Positions 1-11,726 of a stretch of DNA of 64,000 nt are shown here, one piece after another. The notes under the pieces are model-generated. The model was not told where the DNA came from and did no database searches. It saw only the letters and a list, made by a program, of their open reading frames with translations. Source of the DNA: Neoceratodus forsteri (taxonomy: Eukaryota > Chordata > Ceratodontiformes > Ceratodontidae); assembly GCA_016271365.2 (NCBI GenBank), contig CM057456.1:664233501-664297500 (forward strand). Direction: 5' to 3'. A program made the translations under genes and the position numbers. Each line of letters starts with the position of its first letter. Position 1 is the first letter of the stretch.

Positions 1-25
1 ACAACCCTCTCTGAAAAAATACTCC

Positions 26-2784
26 TTAAATTACCTCTGAGCTGCCCCCTTCTATCTTCAAATTGTGCCCTCTTGTTCTTGCACACCTCTTTTTGAAAGA
101 TGCTATCCTCTTGGACTTTGTTGATTCCTTGAGGTACTTGAACGTTTCTATCATGTCACCCTCTCCTCCTTTCCTCGAGGCTATACATATTAAGCTCCTT
201 TCATCTCTCTTCATATGTCTTCCGTGCAGACCCTGCACCATTTTAGTTGCCCTCCTCTGGACAGCTTCCATCCTGTCTATGTCTTCTGGAGATTGGGTCT
301 CCAGAACTGCACACAGTACTCCAGATGGAGTCTCACCAGCTGTCTGTACAGAGGGATAATAACTTCCTGTTTTCTACTGGTGATGCCTCTCCCTATGCAT
401 CCCAGTATCCCCCCAACCCTCCTTGCTGCCCTCTCACATTGCTTGCCCACCTTTAGATCATCTGATAAGACTACCCCCAGGTCCCTTTCCATTTTTGTTG
501 TTGTTAGTATCTCACCCCCCATTGTGTACTCTTCCCCTGGGTTTTTGTTTCCCAGGTGCATTACCTTGCACTTCTTAGCATTGAATCTAAGCTGCCATAC
601 ATTTGACCATTCCTCTAACCTTGCCAAGTCCCTTCTCATCCTCTTTCCACCCCACCCTGTGCATCAACTCTGTTACAGATCTTTGTGTCATCTGCAAAGA
701 GACATACTTTTCCTTCCAGTCCTTCTGCAATGTCGATTATAAAGACATTGAAGAGGACCGGTCCTAATACTGAACCCTGCGGTACCCCACTAGTAACCCT
801 CCTTTCTTCTGATTGGACTCCATTTACTATTACTCTCTGTGTTCTATTCTCCAGCCAGTTCTTTACCCAGGCTGTCATCTTGGGACCCACTCCCAGGCTG
901 GCTAACTTGTATATTAATCTTTTGTGTGGGACTGTGTCAAATGCCTTGCTAAAGTCTAGGTAGGCTATGTCCACAGCCCCTCCCTGATCTACTACTTTGG
1001 TCACCCAGTCAAAGAAATCTATCAGATTCATCTGGCATGACCTTCCTGCTGTGAATCCATGCTGCCTAGGGTCCTTTGCCCCTCTGGCCTCTAGATACTC
1101 GACAATTCTTTCCTTCAGAAGTGATTCCATCATTTTCCCTATCACTGAGGTTAAACTAACAGGTCTGTAGTTTCCTGCTTCTGCCTTGCTCCCACTTTTG
1201 TGAAAAGGAATCACATCTGCCCTCCTCCAGTCCTCGGGTATCACCCCATCCTCCCATGATTTGTTAAAAAGGGTAGTCAGTGGTGTCACTAGTTCTACCC
1301 TTAATTCTTTTAGAATTCTGGGATGAATCCCATCAGGCCCCATTGCTTCGTCCACCTTCAGTTTTAAGAGTTCTTTCAGAACCCTTTCTTCTGTAAATGG
1401 GCTGGTATCAACTTCTGTATCCAGAGTGTTTCTACTGTTTGTTTTAGGTACCTCCCCCTCTTCATTTGTAAATACTGAGCAAAAATATTTGTTTAGTATC
1501 TCTGCCTTTTCACAGTCTCCCTCTGCCCACCCTCCCTCCCCTTTATTAAGCCTCACTATCCCTCCCTTGGTCTTCCTTCGCTCCTGATGTACCTATAAAG
1601 TTTTATCCCCCTTCTTAACTGAGTTGGCTATCTTTTCCTCGGTTTGGGCCTTTGCTGTTCTGACTGCCTTCCCAGCCTCCTTTTGCTTTAACTGATACAA
1701 TTCTCTGTCCTGCTCCTTCTGCGATTCCTTATACTTCCTGAATGCTTTCTTTTTCTCTTGAACCTTCACTGCCACTTCCTTTGAGAACCATAGTGGTTTC
1801 TTACATCGTTTTGTTTTGTTTATTTGCTTCACACAAAGCCTCGTTACCTCTGTGATGGCAGTTTTTATTATTCCCCATTGTTCTTCCACCCCTCCTTCCT
1901 GCCCATTTGCTAGTGCATTCCTTAGGCACTCACCCATTTTGGCAAAGTCAGCCCTCCTAAAGTCCAGTACTTTTGTCTTTATATGGCTTGACTCTATTGC
2001 TGTGTTTATTGTGAACCATACTGATCGATGGTCGCTAGTTCCCAGATGGCTACCTACTTCTACATCTGTGATCCTTTCTCCATCTCCATTTGAGAGAATC
2101 AAGTCTAATATTGCTCCCTCTCGGTGGGCTCAGTACCTAGTTGTCTAGGGCATGCCCCTGGGGCATCTAGAATAACTCACTCTTGAAGTGGCAGCTGCAA
2201 CTGCACTCCAGTTAACATCTGGCATATTCAGATCACCCATTAGCAATATCTCCCTTTTCTGCCATTCTAGTATACTTTCTATCATTTCTTGTCCATTTCC
2301 TCCCCTGAGAAGGGTCTGTACTAACCCCTGTGCGGATTGTGGTGCCATTGCCTGTCTCCAAATTTACCCACAGTGCTTCTTCTCCTCCCTGTTTACCCTT
2401 TTGTTCTGTTGCTTTGATTCCTTCACTTATGTAAAGAGCTACTCCTCCTCCTCTTTTACCCTCCCTGTCCCTCCTGTAGATAGTGTATCCTGGTATGTTT
2501 ACATCCCAGTCATGGTTTTGTGTGTACCATGTTTCTGTGACTTCCACAATATCCAGATGTTCCTCCTCCATCAAGGCCACTAATTCAGGAAGCTTGTTAC
2601 CCAGACTATGGGCATTGGTACTCATTGCTCTCCATTTTTTAATGGCTTTACCTTCTGTTGCAGCATCCCCCACTGACCGTTCTACCTCGATCTTTTTCTC
2701 ATTTAGTACCCTGTTTTGTAGGGAGGCTGGGATTTTCCTGCTGCTTGTCAGTGCCTCCCCTTTGACTAGTTTAAAGCTTGCCAA
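26..2784 (-). pseudogene. CR1 ORF2: endonuclease and reverse transcriptase, frameshifted
   Basis: ORF2 nicks target DNA and reverse-transcribes the element RNA at the nick. Read from 2784 downward, the endonuclease comes first (TETWYT near 2560; GGGVALYI near 2430; MGDLNMPDVNW near 2250; GTSDHRSVWF near 2040). A lysine-rich linker with LWFSKEV follows (about 1790). The RT shows FHKSG and NYRPVSLTS (1200-1160), motif A YLDFSKAFDTVPH (about 950), motif B SGVPQGSVLGPVLFN (about 790) and motif C FADDT (about 690). The C-terminal part includes QRRATKMVQGL (about 240). The open segments 2784-2233, 2348-2145, 2102-1593, 1556-636, 639-277 and 271-26 lie in different frames, so several indels have accumulated. 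All catalytic motifs are still readable. Confidence 0.85.
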
Positions 2785-2805
2785 TGAAGCATTTAAACCG
2801 ATTGC

Positions 2806-3714
2806 TCAAAGGACTTGTTCCCTTCCTGGACAGATGCAGACCATCCTGTCAGTATAGGCTGGTGTCCCTCCAGGTGGAACCCCAGTCCCCAATGAAGCCA
2901 AACCCCTGTGCCCCACACCATTTTTTAACCATTCATTAAACTGCATGGTGCTAATTACCCTCGCCTCCCCCATGCCTTTGACAGGCAGCACCTCTAAGAA
3001 GGATACTGTATGTGCTACTTGTCGTAGGCCCCTCCCCAACTATGCAATGTCCTCCTGCACTGCTCTAATCTCATGATGAGCAAAGTCATTTGTCCCTAGG
3101 TGGACAATTACGTCCAGCTCAGACTCCCTTGCAGCTGTTCTTGTGATCCTGAGGATGCGCTTCCTGTCCCTCCAAGCCATGGCACCAGGCAGGCACCTTA
3201 CTTCAGTTTTCCCAGCTCCCCCCAGTTCTATACCCCTAATAACTGAGTCCCCCACCAGGAGCTGCTTCCTTACCCTGGGGTGTCCTCTGCCTCCTTCCTG
3301 TGGGCCTCCCTTGTGACAGTTGTCATCAGTCTTCTCTGCGGGAGCATCTATATGGGAGCTACGCTCCCCTAGAATGGTGTATGGATTGTGGAGAGGAACA
3401 ATTGACTGGGTGTGCCTCTGTTCCACCATCCTCACCCTCCCTATGCCCACCGTGGTCCAACTGCTGTGCTTTCTTTGCAACCTCTGAGGTAGTGGTGGTG
3501 GCGCTAGTGCTCCCTGGATGGGGGAGGTTCCCTTCCTACTGTCCAGTGTGGCCTGAGGGAAGGTTTCCTTACTACTGTCCAGTGCGGCCTGAAGACTGGC
3601 AACTTCCTCCCTCAGGGCAGATAGTTGTCTGCAAATAGGACAGCATCTCAGCCTCCAGAAAGACTCCCGGAAGACTGCTGCCCCACAGCCATTACATTGC
3701 ACTACTCCCCACAT
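2806..3714 (-). pseudogene. CR1 ORF1: zinc-ribbon-like head, coiled coil and SGNH esterase domain
   Basis: The N-terminus has two Cys pairs (CNGC and CPIC, about residues 7-28), then a short leucine-heptad stretch (LREEVASLQAAL). After a low-complexity region comes an SGNH-hydrolase fold with block I LLVGDSVIRG and block III HLGTND. The frame shifts near 3039, and the downstream segment keeps VSFLEVLPVKGMGEARV and STMQFNEWLKN. The last block, DGLHLS near 2845, is visible only in a neighbouring frame just after a stop, so the Asp-His pair is present but out of frame. ORF1 esterases are known from CR1-type elements and are thought to help RNA-protein particle formation or membrane interaction. 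The assignment is firm; the gene is inactive. Confidence 0.8.
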
Positions 3715-3720
3715 GTTTAT

Positions 3721-4440
3721 CTGCTTTTTGTTTGTTTGTTTGTATTTGTGTGTGTGTGGTGCGGTGTGATTGGTTATATAGAAATATATATATTATACAA
3801 TGTGTATGCTTATATTGTCAGTGCAGTGTGCTAGAGAGGATATGACAATGATATGCACTTGCATTCTTGAGGAAATGTTGTCAGAACCTCAGGTATAAAG
3901 GAACTATTTCCAGGGGTGGGTGGGGTGAGGGTGGAAGGGTTGGACCTAAACTGTGCCCTCACAAAACAATCAGCTAAAAGCTCTCACCTACCGCTGCGAT
4001 GAGTGCCTTCCTGTCAGCAAGATACCTTACACAACAATTTGACAGAGAAAGTACCCTGCTAATCAAACAGAGAAAAATCCAGACATTCAAGTCAGACACA
4101 GGTAAACCTCTCCAGCCCCAAAACAACCTGGTGGTTTCTTAGCGACAAAGGAAAATCAAATATGCAGTTATTTCAGCCCTTATGAAAATGCTGACAAGAT
4201 AAGCAGTTTTGAAAACCCCCTTTCTGAATTAAAAACTAAAATAATTAAACACAAATCAATACCACTGTAAAAGTGAGGAAAACTTCTCTCAGATATAAGC
4301 AAGAGAGAGAGATTAGTTACAGATAGCTAGTCCAATATAGTATATCCCACGCAGCTTCTCAGTTGTTTCAAAGCACACCCAGTACACAACTTGGGAGAAG
4401 ATGGACTTCTGTTTCCAAACTTTTAAGTGTTTGCCCCAAT
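3721..4440. other. Probable CR1 5' leader, no gene seen
   Basis: AT-rich DNA with a short TG run (3745-3760) and a TA-rich patch (3775-3800). No open frame of note. The 3990-4140 part sits directly upstream of CR1 ORF1 on the minus strand, and I take it as its leader by position. Confidence 0.4.
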
Positions 4441-4448
4441 ATAAATTA

Positions 4449-5650
4449 TCAGAATTCACAATACCAAGGTAAGTAAAGTTTTTTTTTTACTATTTCTAGC
4501 TCAGTTTTTTCTATTATAACCTTGACAATTTTCCTCCTATTGTTGCCACATATCATTGCTTTGGTTTTGTTGCAGTTTATTTTAAGGTTTACTTTATCAC
4601 ACTCTTGAGAAAATGTTTGAGAAATTCTTTTAATTCCTGGCAAACTAGTAGATAATAGAACTGTCGCCCAAAAAAGCTAGATAAGGACAGCATCTGGCTC
4701 CAATACTGGGCATGTGTAACTCTGAATCATGTAGTTTCATTAGAATATGATTTATGAATAAACTAAATAGAACCAGGGATAGAATACATCCCTGTTTGAC
4801 CCCAACAGTAGTAAGGAATGTCTCACCTTTTTCCCCTCTGGTATTATATCTGACTTGCATCCTATTGTTATTATATAGCGTCTTTATAATGTTAATCAAA
4901 GCCTTATCCATTCCTAGTTCATTCAACACGGTTCACAATATCATCCTATTTACACTATCGAATGCCAATTTCAGGTCAACAAAAATACAATATAACTTTT
5001 GCTTTTTCACCACTGAGTATATATGAGATGAGTTAAAGTAAAATATTGATCTATCATGCAATGTTTAGGCATGAAGTCAGCCATTTGTCTAAAATGCTGT
5101 TATCTTGTATCCATGTGATCAGTCTATTACTGATAATTCTGGTGACATTTTTCCAAGCATTATCGATTAAACTTATAGGTTGGTAGCATAAAGGGTCCAA
5201 TTTGTTCCCCTTCTGAAAAATTGGAACTCTAATATTCTCTGTTCAAGTTTTTGGTATTTATCCAGATTCATTAATAATCCTAAAAATGTTATACAAACTT
5301 GGAATCCAGATGTCCACTGAATTCAGAATGACATCTACAGGCATCCTGTCCAGCCAGGAGCTTTATGTTTTAAAAATGATTGTATTGCATTATAGATTTC
5401 ATATGTAGAAAATTCCCTACTTATGGGGATCCATTCAGTACCATTTGTTATTGTCTGGTTCTACTAGAGAGTCATAGAACATGTTTTTAAAATGATCTAC
5501 CATCTCATAGGTCCAATATAGGCATCAAGATCTTCCGATTATTCTCCCATGGCCTTAGTTACCATTCTCCAAAATTTCCTAATGACTGTTTCCCAAATGG
5601 TTTTCTCGAATCCTCTCCACATAACTACCCTATAATTTTCTCTATTATTT
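4449..5650 (-). pseudogene. LINE 'N' reverse transcriptase, C-terminal half
   Basis: Minus-strand RT remains, read from 5650 down. A linker segment (WETVIRKFWRM, about 5580) is followed by the fingers with KHKAPGW (about 5370), FQKGNKLDP and CYQPISLID (5220-5170), motif A FVDLKLAFDSVNR (about 4960), motif B GVKQGCILSLVLFSLFIN (about 4780), a damaged motif C region (about 4660, FLGDSSI) and NCNKTKAMI (about 4560). Several stops interrupt it. The style differs from CR1. The family is not assigned beyond APE-type LINE. The upstream part of this element is at 11727-13390, beyond an inserted plus-strand LINE. Confidence 0.7.
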
Positions 5651-5714
5651 TTAATAAGTCTGTTATAAACCCAATTGCAAAGCAGGATGTTCTGCGTTTA
5701 TTACAAACCATTCC

Positions 5715-7410
5715 CCTCATGGCAGTGCTGGTCCTGATGGATTGGAACCTAGAATTCATAGACTACCTGCCTCTTTTCTTGCTACCCCGTAACGAGGCTC
5801 TTCAACCTGTCTATTAGATCCCCTACTGTGCCCTCTGCATGGAAACAGCCAGGAGTATCCTGGCATTTAAAAAAGGTGAACTGAAGATCTTATCCAACTA
5901 TCAACTCCATAGCATTACTACCCATACTCATCAAGCTACTTGTAAAATGCATACATCGCCAGGTGTCCAACCATCTACTCAAATTTTATCTTCAGTCTCC
6001 TGTCCAGCATGTTTTTAGGGCAGGTCACAGCACTACTATGGCACCATGGCTAAAAGAAATGTCATTTGCTTGGGGGGGGGATAAAATAATATGTGTATCC
6101 TACCTCCCTATCTGTACAATGGTTTTTACTTAAATGAATGTCATGTGTTTGTTGCAACTAAAGTGTGTATTTTCTATAGCCATATCCTTATACTCAGGGC
6201 AACTTTGTAAAACAGGGTTTTACAGTCCTAAAAGTTACTCCCTGATAAAAAATAAAATGCTTTATCTATCTACTGCTGCCCTCGCTCAGTCTACCAGTGA
6301 GGTTAAGTCAAATCTGGACGTTGACCTACTTACTGGTGCAGTTTTTATCGACCTAACCAAGGCATTCAACTTGGTAAATCACCCTCTGCTTCTGCACAAG
6401 TGTAAAGAGCTAGATGTCTCCCAGGCTACCTTATCCTGGTTCTCCAACTATCTTCACAATCAGTCTTAAACTGTCTCTTTCTGTAAGGTTCTCTCCTCTT
6501 CTGCCTCAGTTACTCATGGTTTTCCCGAAGGTTCCATACTCGGCCCTCTGCTCTTTTCCTTATTTATAAACAACCTTCCAACCTACCATTCGCACTGTCA
6601 GACCCGACTCTATGCAGATGATTTGGTACTCTACGCTGCCTCCAGGTCCACTGATGACATTAAGAACCAACTCTCCCTCGCTCTTCAACAAATCCAAGCC
6701 TGACTCTCCTCTATTCTCCTAGTCCTTAACATCCCTAAAACCCAGGCAATGCTCTTTGGGTCCCTTAGAAAAATCCACACTGAGTCTCTAAAGTTTAAAA
6801 TCCTATGCATTGATGGTTCAGCCGCTGCTGTCACTAATTCTTTTAAATACCTTATGGTTACACTTGACCCTGCCCTGGACTTCTTTCTCCATGTAAGTGA
6901 GATCTGTAAGTCTGTTAACTCCAAGATTTGTGTGTCATCACATTCACCACTCCCTCATGCCCACAGCCAGGATCTCTGTTGCCTGGGGTGTTTTGCTCCC
7001 AGGACTGTGCTACTCACTTCCAGTCTTCTCCCAGGCAAATGCGGGTGTACTCCAGAAGTGGGACACTGCCTATAACAATACACACAGGTTTGCATCATCT
7101 GTTCCTTGTCTCACCCAAGCTTTATTCTGCCTTGCAATGGCTATCCCCCTCCACCTTGGGATCTTATACCCTTGGAGGCTTCATAGACTCCATCATTCAT
7201 TACTCCTGATCTGCCTCCTTAGGTGATATGCTCTCCCCTGTGGTAAACTCTCAACATTTGAGGTCAGTTACCTCTGCCCTGCTCTCTGTCCCACATTGCT
7301 CTACTAAGATGGGCAAACATTTTCCCCCAAATTTTGGAATTCCATACCTTATCAAATCTGGAGTTCCAAAACACACCCCATGTTCAATAAAGCCTTGTTC
7401 TCTTACCTAA
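5715..7410 (+). pseudogene. Reverse transcriptase remnant of LINE 'M'
   Basis: RT pieces in order are AGPDGLEPRI (about 5725), LPILIKLLVKCIHRQV (about 5920), HVFRAGHSTT (about 6010), motif A VFIDLTKAFNLVNHPLL (about 6340), motif B with GSILGPLLFSLFINN (about 6530) and motif C LYADDLVLY (about 6610). IPKTQAMLFG lies near 6735 and SFKYLMVTLDP near 6840. The conserved C-terminal region of this LINE group runs 6940-7400 (ARISVAWG, VLQKWDTAYNN). Stops and frame changes are frequent, and about 200 bases of unrelated-looking sequence sit near 6040-6240. The D and DD catalytic residues remain readable. It resembles the CR1/L2/Rex1 group; the family is not assigned. Confidence 0.7.
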
Positions 7411-7519
7411 ATGCACTTGACTCTTGCAGCTGCACTTAGATACCTCAACCAATATACCCCATAGAATTCTGCCTTGAATTTTCATGCACCAGTGTTTTCT
7501 ATTATAGCATCCTACAACT

Positions 7520-10500
7520 CTGCTCTGTACGATTGCATATCCCTGCATGGTTATTACAGCTCTGATCTATACAATTGCATATCCCTGCATGGATATTACA
7601 GCACTAATCTATACAATTGCTCATCCCTGCATGGATATTACAGCTCTGATCTGTACAATTGCCTATCCCTGCATGGATATTACAGCTCTGATCAATACAA
7701 TTGCTTATCCCTGCATGGATATTACAGTTCTGATCCATACAATTGCATATCCCTGCATGGATATTACAGCTCTGATCTATACAATTGCTTATCCCTGCAT
7801 GGCTATTACAGCTCTGATCCGTACAATTGCGTATCCCTGCATGGATATTACAGCTCTGATCTGTACAATTGTGTATCCCTGCATGGATATTACATCTCTG
7901 ATCCATACAATTGCATATCCCTGCATGATTATTACAGCTCTGATCTGTACAATTGCGTATCCCTGCATGGATATTACATCTCTGATCCATACAACTGCAT
8001 ATCCCTGCATGATTATTATAGCTCTGATCTGTACAATTGCATATCCCTGCATGGATATTACATCTCTGATCTGTACAGTTGCTTATCCCTACATGGATAT
8101 TACAGCTCTGATCCGTACAGTTGCTTATCCTTGCATGGATATTACAGCTCTGATCTGTACAATTGCTTATCCCTGCATGGACATTACAGCTCTGATCAAT
8201 ACAATTGCTTATCCCCGCATGGACATTACAGCTCTGATCTGTAAATTGCCTGTCCCCACATGGATATTACAGCTCTGATACATACAATTGCATATCCCTG
8301 CATGGATATTACAGCTCTGATCTATACAATTGCTTATCTCTGCATGGATATTACAGGTCTGATTTGTACAATTGCATATCCCTGCATGGATGTTACAGCT
8401 CTGATCTGTACAATTGCTTATTCCTGCGTGGATATTACAGCTCTGATTTGTACAATTGCATATCCCTGCATGGATATTACAGCTCTGATCTGTACAATTG
8501 TTTATCTCTGCATGGATATTACAGCTCTGATCCATACAACTGCATATCCCTGCATGATTATTATAGCTCTGATCTGTACAATTGCATATCCCTGCATGGA
8601 TATTACATCTCTGATCTGTACAGTTGCTTATCCCTACATGGATATTACAGCTCTGATCCGTACAGTTGCTTATCCTTGCATGGATATTACAGCTCTGATC
8701 TGTACAATTGCTTATCCCCACATGGACATTACAGCTCTGATCAATACAATTGCTTATCCCCGCATGGACATTACAGCTCTGATCCGTAAATTGCCTGTCC
8801 CCACATGGATATTACAGCTCTGATACATACAATTGCATATCCCTGCATGGATATTACAGCTCTGATCTATACAATTGCTTATCTCTGCATGGATATTACA
8901 GGTCTGATTTGTACAATTGCATATCCCTGCATGGATGTTACAGCTCTGATCTGTACAATTGCTTATTCCTGCGTGGATATTACAGCTCTGATTTGTACAA
9001 TTGCATATCCCTGCATGGATATTACAGCTCTGATCTGTACAATTGTTTATCTCTGCATGGATATTACAGCTCTGATCCATACAACTGCATATCCTGCATG
9101 ATTATTATAGCTCTGATCTGTACAATTGCATATCCCTGCATGGATATTACATCTCTGATCTGTACAGTTGCTTATCCCTGCATGGATATTACAGCTCTGA
9201 TCTGTACAATTGCTTATCCCCACATGGACATTACAGCTCTGATCAATACAATTGCTTATCCCCGCATGGACATTACAGCTCTGATCCGTAAATTGCCTAT
9301 CCCCACATGGATATTACAGCTCTGATACATACAATTGCATATCCCTGCATGGATATTACAGCTCTGATCTATACAATTGCTTATCTCTGCATGGATATTA
9401 CAGGTCTGATTTGTACAATTGCATATCCCTGCATGGATGTTACAGCTCTGATCTGTACAATTGCTTATTCCTGCGTGGATATTACAGCTCTGATTTGTAC
9501 AATTGCATATCCCTGCATGGATATTACAGCTCTGATCTGTACAATTGTTTATCTCTGCATGGATATTACAGCTCTGATCCATACAATTGTTTATCCCTGC
9601 ATTAACATTACAGCTCTGATCCATACAATTGCTTATCCCCGCATAGAAATTATAGCTCTTATACATGCAATTGCCTATCCCCGCATGGACATTACAGCTC
9701 TGATCCATTCAATTGCTTATCCCCGCATGTACATTACAGCGCTGATCTATACAGTTGCTTATCCCTGCATGGACATTACAGCTCTGATCCATACAATTGC
9801 TTATCCCTGCATGGACAGTACAGCTCTGATCCATTCAATTGCTTATCCCCGCTTGGACATTACAGCACTGATTTGTACAATTGCATAGCCCTGCATGGAT
9901 ATTACAGCTCTGATCTATACAATTGCATATCCCTGCATGGATATTACAGCTCTGATTTGTACAATTGCTTATCCCTGCATGGATATTACAGCTCTGATTT
10001 GTACAATTGCTTATCCCTGCATGGATATCACAGCACTGATCTGTACAATTGCATATCCCTGCATGGATATTACAGCTCTGATTTGTACAATTGCATATCC
10101 CTGCATGGATATTACAGCTGTGATCTGTACAATTGCTTATCTCTGCATGGATATTACAGCTCTGATTTGTACAATTGCTTCTCCCTGCATGGATATTACA
10201 GCTCTGATCTGTACAATTGCTTATCCCCGCATGGACATTACAGCTCTGATCCATACAATTGCTTATCCCCACATGGACATTACAGCTCTGATCTGTAAAT
10301 TGCCTATCCCCACATGGATATTACAGCTCTGATACATACAATTGCATATCCCTGCATGGATATTACAGCTCTGATTTGTACAATTGCTTCTCCCTGCATG
10401 GATATTACAGCTCTGATCTGTACAATTGCTTATCCCTGCATGGACATTACAGCTCTGATCCATACAATTGCTTATCCCTGCATGGACAGTACAGCTCTGA

Positions 10501-11578
10501 TCCATTCAATTGCATATCTCCGCTTGGACATTACAGCACTGATTTGTACAATTGCATAGCCCTGCATGGATATTACAGCTCTGATCTATACAATTGCATA
10601 TCCCTGCATGGATATTACAGCTCTGATTTGTACAATTGCTTATCCCTGCATGGATATTACAGCTCTGATTTGTACAATTGCTTATCCCTGCATGGATATC
10701 ACAGCACTGATCTGTACAATTGCATATCCCTGCATGGATATTACAGCTCTGATTTGTACAATTGCTTATCCCTGCATGGATATTACAGCTCTGATTTGTC
10801 CAATTGCATATCCCTGCATGGATATTACAGCTGTGATCTGTACAATTGCTTATCTCTGCATGGATATTACAGCTCTGATTTGTACAATTGCTTCTCCCTG
10901 CATGGATATTACAGCTCTGATCTGTACAATTGCTTATCCCCGCATGGACATTACAGCTCTGATCCATACAATTGCTTATCCCCACATGGACATTACAGCT
11001 CTGATCCGTAAATTGCCTATCCCCACATGGATATTACAGCTCTGATACATACAACTGCATATCCCTGCATGGATATTACAGCTCTGATCTATACAATTGC
11101 TTATCTCTGCATGGATATTACAGGTCTGATTTGTACAATTGCATATCCCTGCATGGATGTTACAGCTCTGATCTGTACAATTGCTTATCCCTGCATGGAT
11201 ATTACAGCTCTGATTTGTACAATTGCATATCCCTGCATGATATTACGGCTCTGATCTGTACAATTGTTTATCTCTGCATGGATATTACAGCACTGATCTG
11301 TACAATTGCATATCCCTGCATGGATATTACAGCTCTGATTTGTACAATTGCTTATCCCTGCATGGATATTACAGCTCTGATTTGTACAATTGCATATCCC
11401 TGCATGGATATTACAGCTGTGATCTGTACAATTGCTTATCTCTGCATGGATATTACAGCTCTGATTTGTACAATTGCTTATCCCTGCATGGATATTACAG
11501 CTCTGATTTGTACAATTGCATATCCCTGCATGGATATTACAGCTCTGATCTATACCATTGTTTATCCCTGCATGGATA
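7520..11578. repeat. 42-bp minisatellite, about 97 copies, with higher-order structure
   Basis: Head-to-tail units of 42 bp, e.g. the core GTACAATTGCTTATCCCTGC followed by ATGGATATTACAGCTCTGAT. Common variants are GCATAT/GCTTAT, CCCTGC/CCCCGC/CCCCAC and GATCTG/GATTTG/GATCCA. A marker unit with one base missing (GTAAATTGCC instead of GTACAATTGC) occurs at 8241, 8786, 9288, 10295 and 11008. The spacings are 545, 502, 1007 and 713 bp, i.e. 13, 12, 24 and 17 units less one base (plus one extra 1-base loss in the 502 block). Because 42 is a multiple of 3 and the unit lacks stops in several frames, long 14-residue-repeat ORFs appear on both strands. I regard these as non-coding. Confidence 0.97.
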
Positions 11579-11725
11579 CTTGTATTTTACTTCTTGTTGT
11601 TACTCTGTTATGGCTGTTATCCTTCACAGTTGTAATCTGTGCTCTCCAGGGTCAAGCCTGAAGTTAGGCAGGTCTTTGCCTAGTGCACTTACCCAGTAAC
11701 CAAAAGCAAATAAATAAATAAATAA
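11579..11725 (+). other. LINE 'M' 3' terminus with AAAT tail
   Basis: Unique 3' UTR sequence ending in AAATAAATAAATAAATAA at about 11708-11725. A short A/T-rich microsatellite tail is the usual mark of target-primed insertion by this LINE group. It shows that the upstream array lies inside the element and is not a separate satellite. Confidence 0.7.
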
Positions 11726-11726
11726 T

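Larger units (their letters stand above)
1..4430 (-). mobile_element. CR1-type LINE, nearly full length, 3' end cut by the window edge
   Basis: Minus-strand non-LTR retrotransposon read from about 4430 down to 1. In order it has a probable 5' leader (3720-4430), ORF1 with an esterase domain (3714-2806) and ORF2 with an apurinic-type endonuclease, RT and CR1 C-terminal region (2784-26). The order and motifs match CR1. Frameshifts and stops show it is dead. The upstream edge is not exact: a different minus-strand LINE fragment begins by about 4449, so the boundary lies between 3720 and 4449. The 3' terminal repeat of the element would lie beyond base 1. Confidence 0.85.
5690..11725 (+). mobile_element. 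LINE 'M', 5'-truncated, 3' UTR expanded into a minisatellite, (AAAT)n tail
   Basis: A plus-strand LINE starting inside its RT domain (about 5690) and ending in a short AAAT-type tail at 11708-11725. It interrupts the minus-strand LINE 'N': the linker of N is readable on the minus strand both just right of 11727 and just left of 5650. The RT-coding part ends near 7410. A short 3' UTR (7411-7520) leads into the 42-bp array (7520-11578), and the remaining 3' UTR (11579-11707) follows. A target-site duplication is not clear at the two edges. Confidence 0.65.

Noticed and set aside
7474..8244. 256-codon plus-strand ORF of 14-residue repeats as a repetitive structural protein
   Set aside because: It is the 42-bp minisatellite read in one frame. 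Equally long ORFs exist in another plus frame and on the minus strand, and marker units break the frame.
7520..11578. CRISPR array
   Set aside because: Units abut with no unique spacers, the context is eukaryotic, and the period is uniform.
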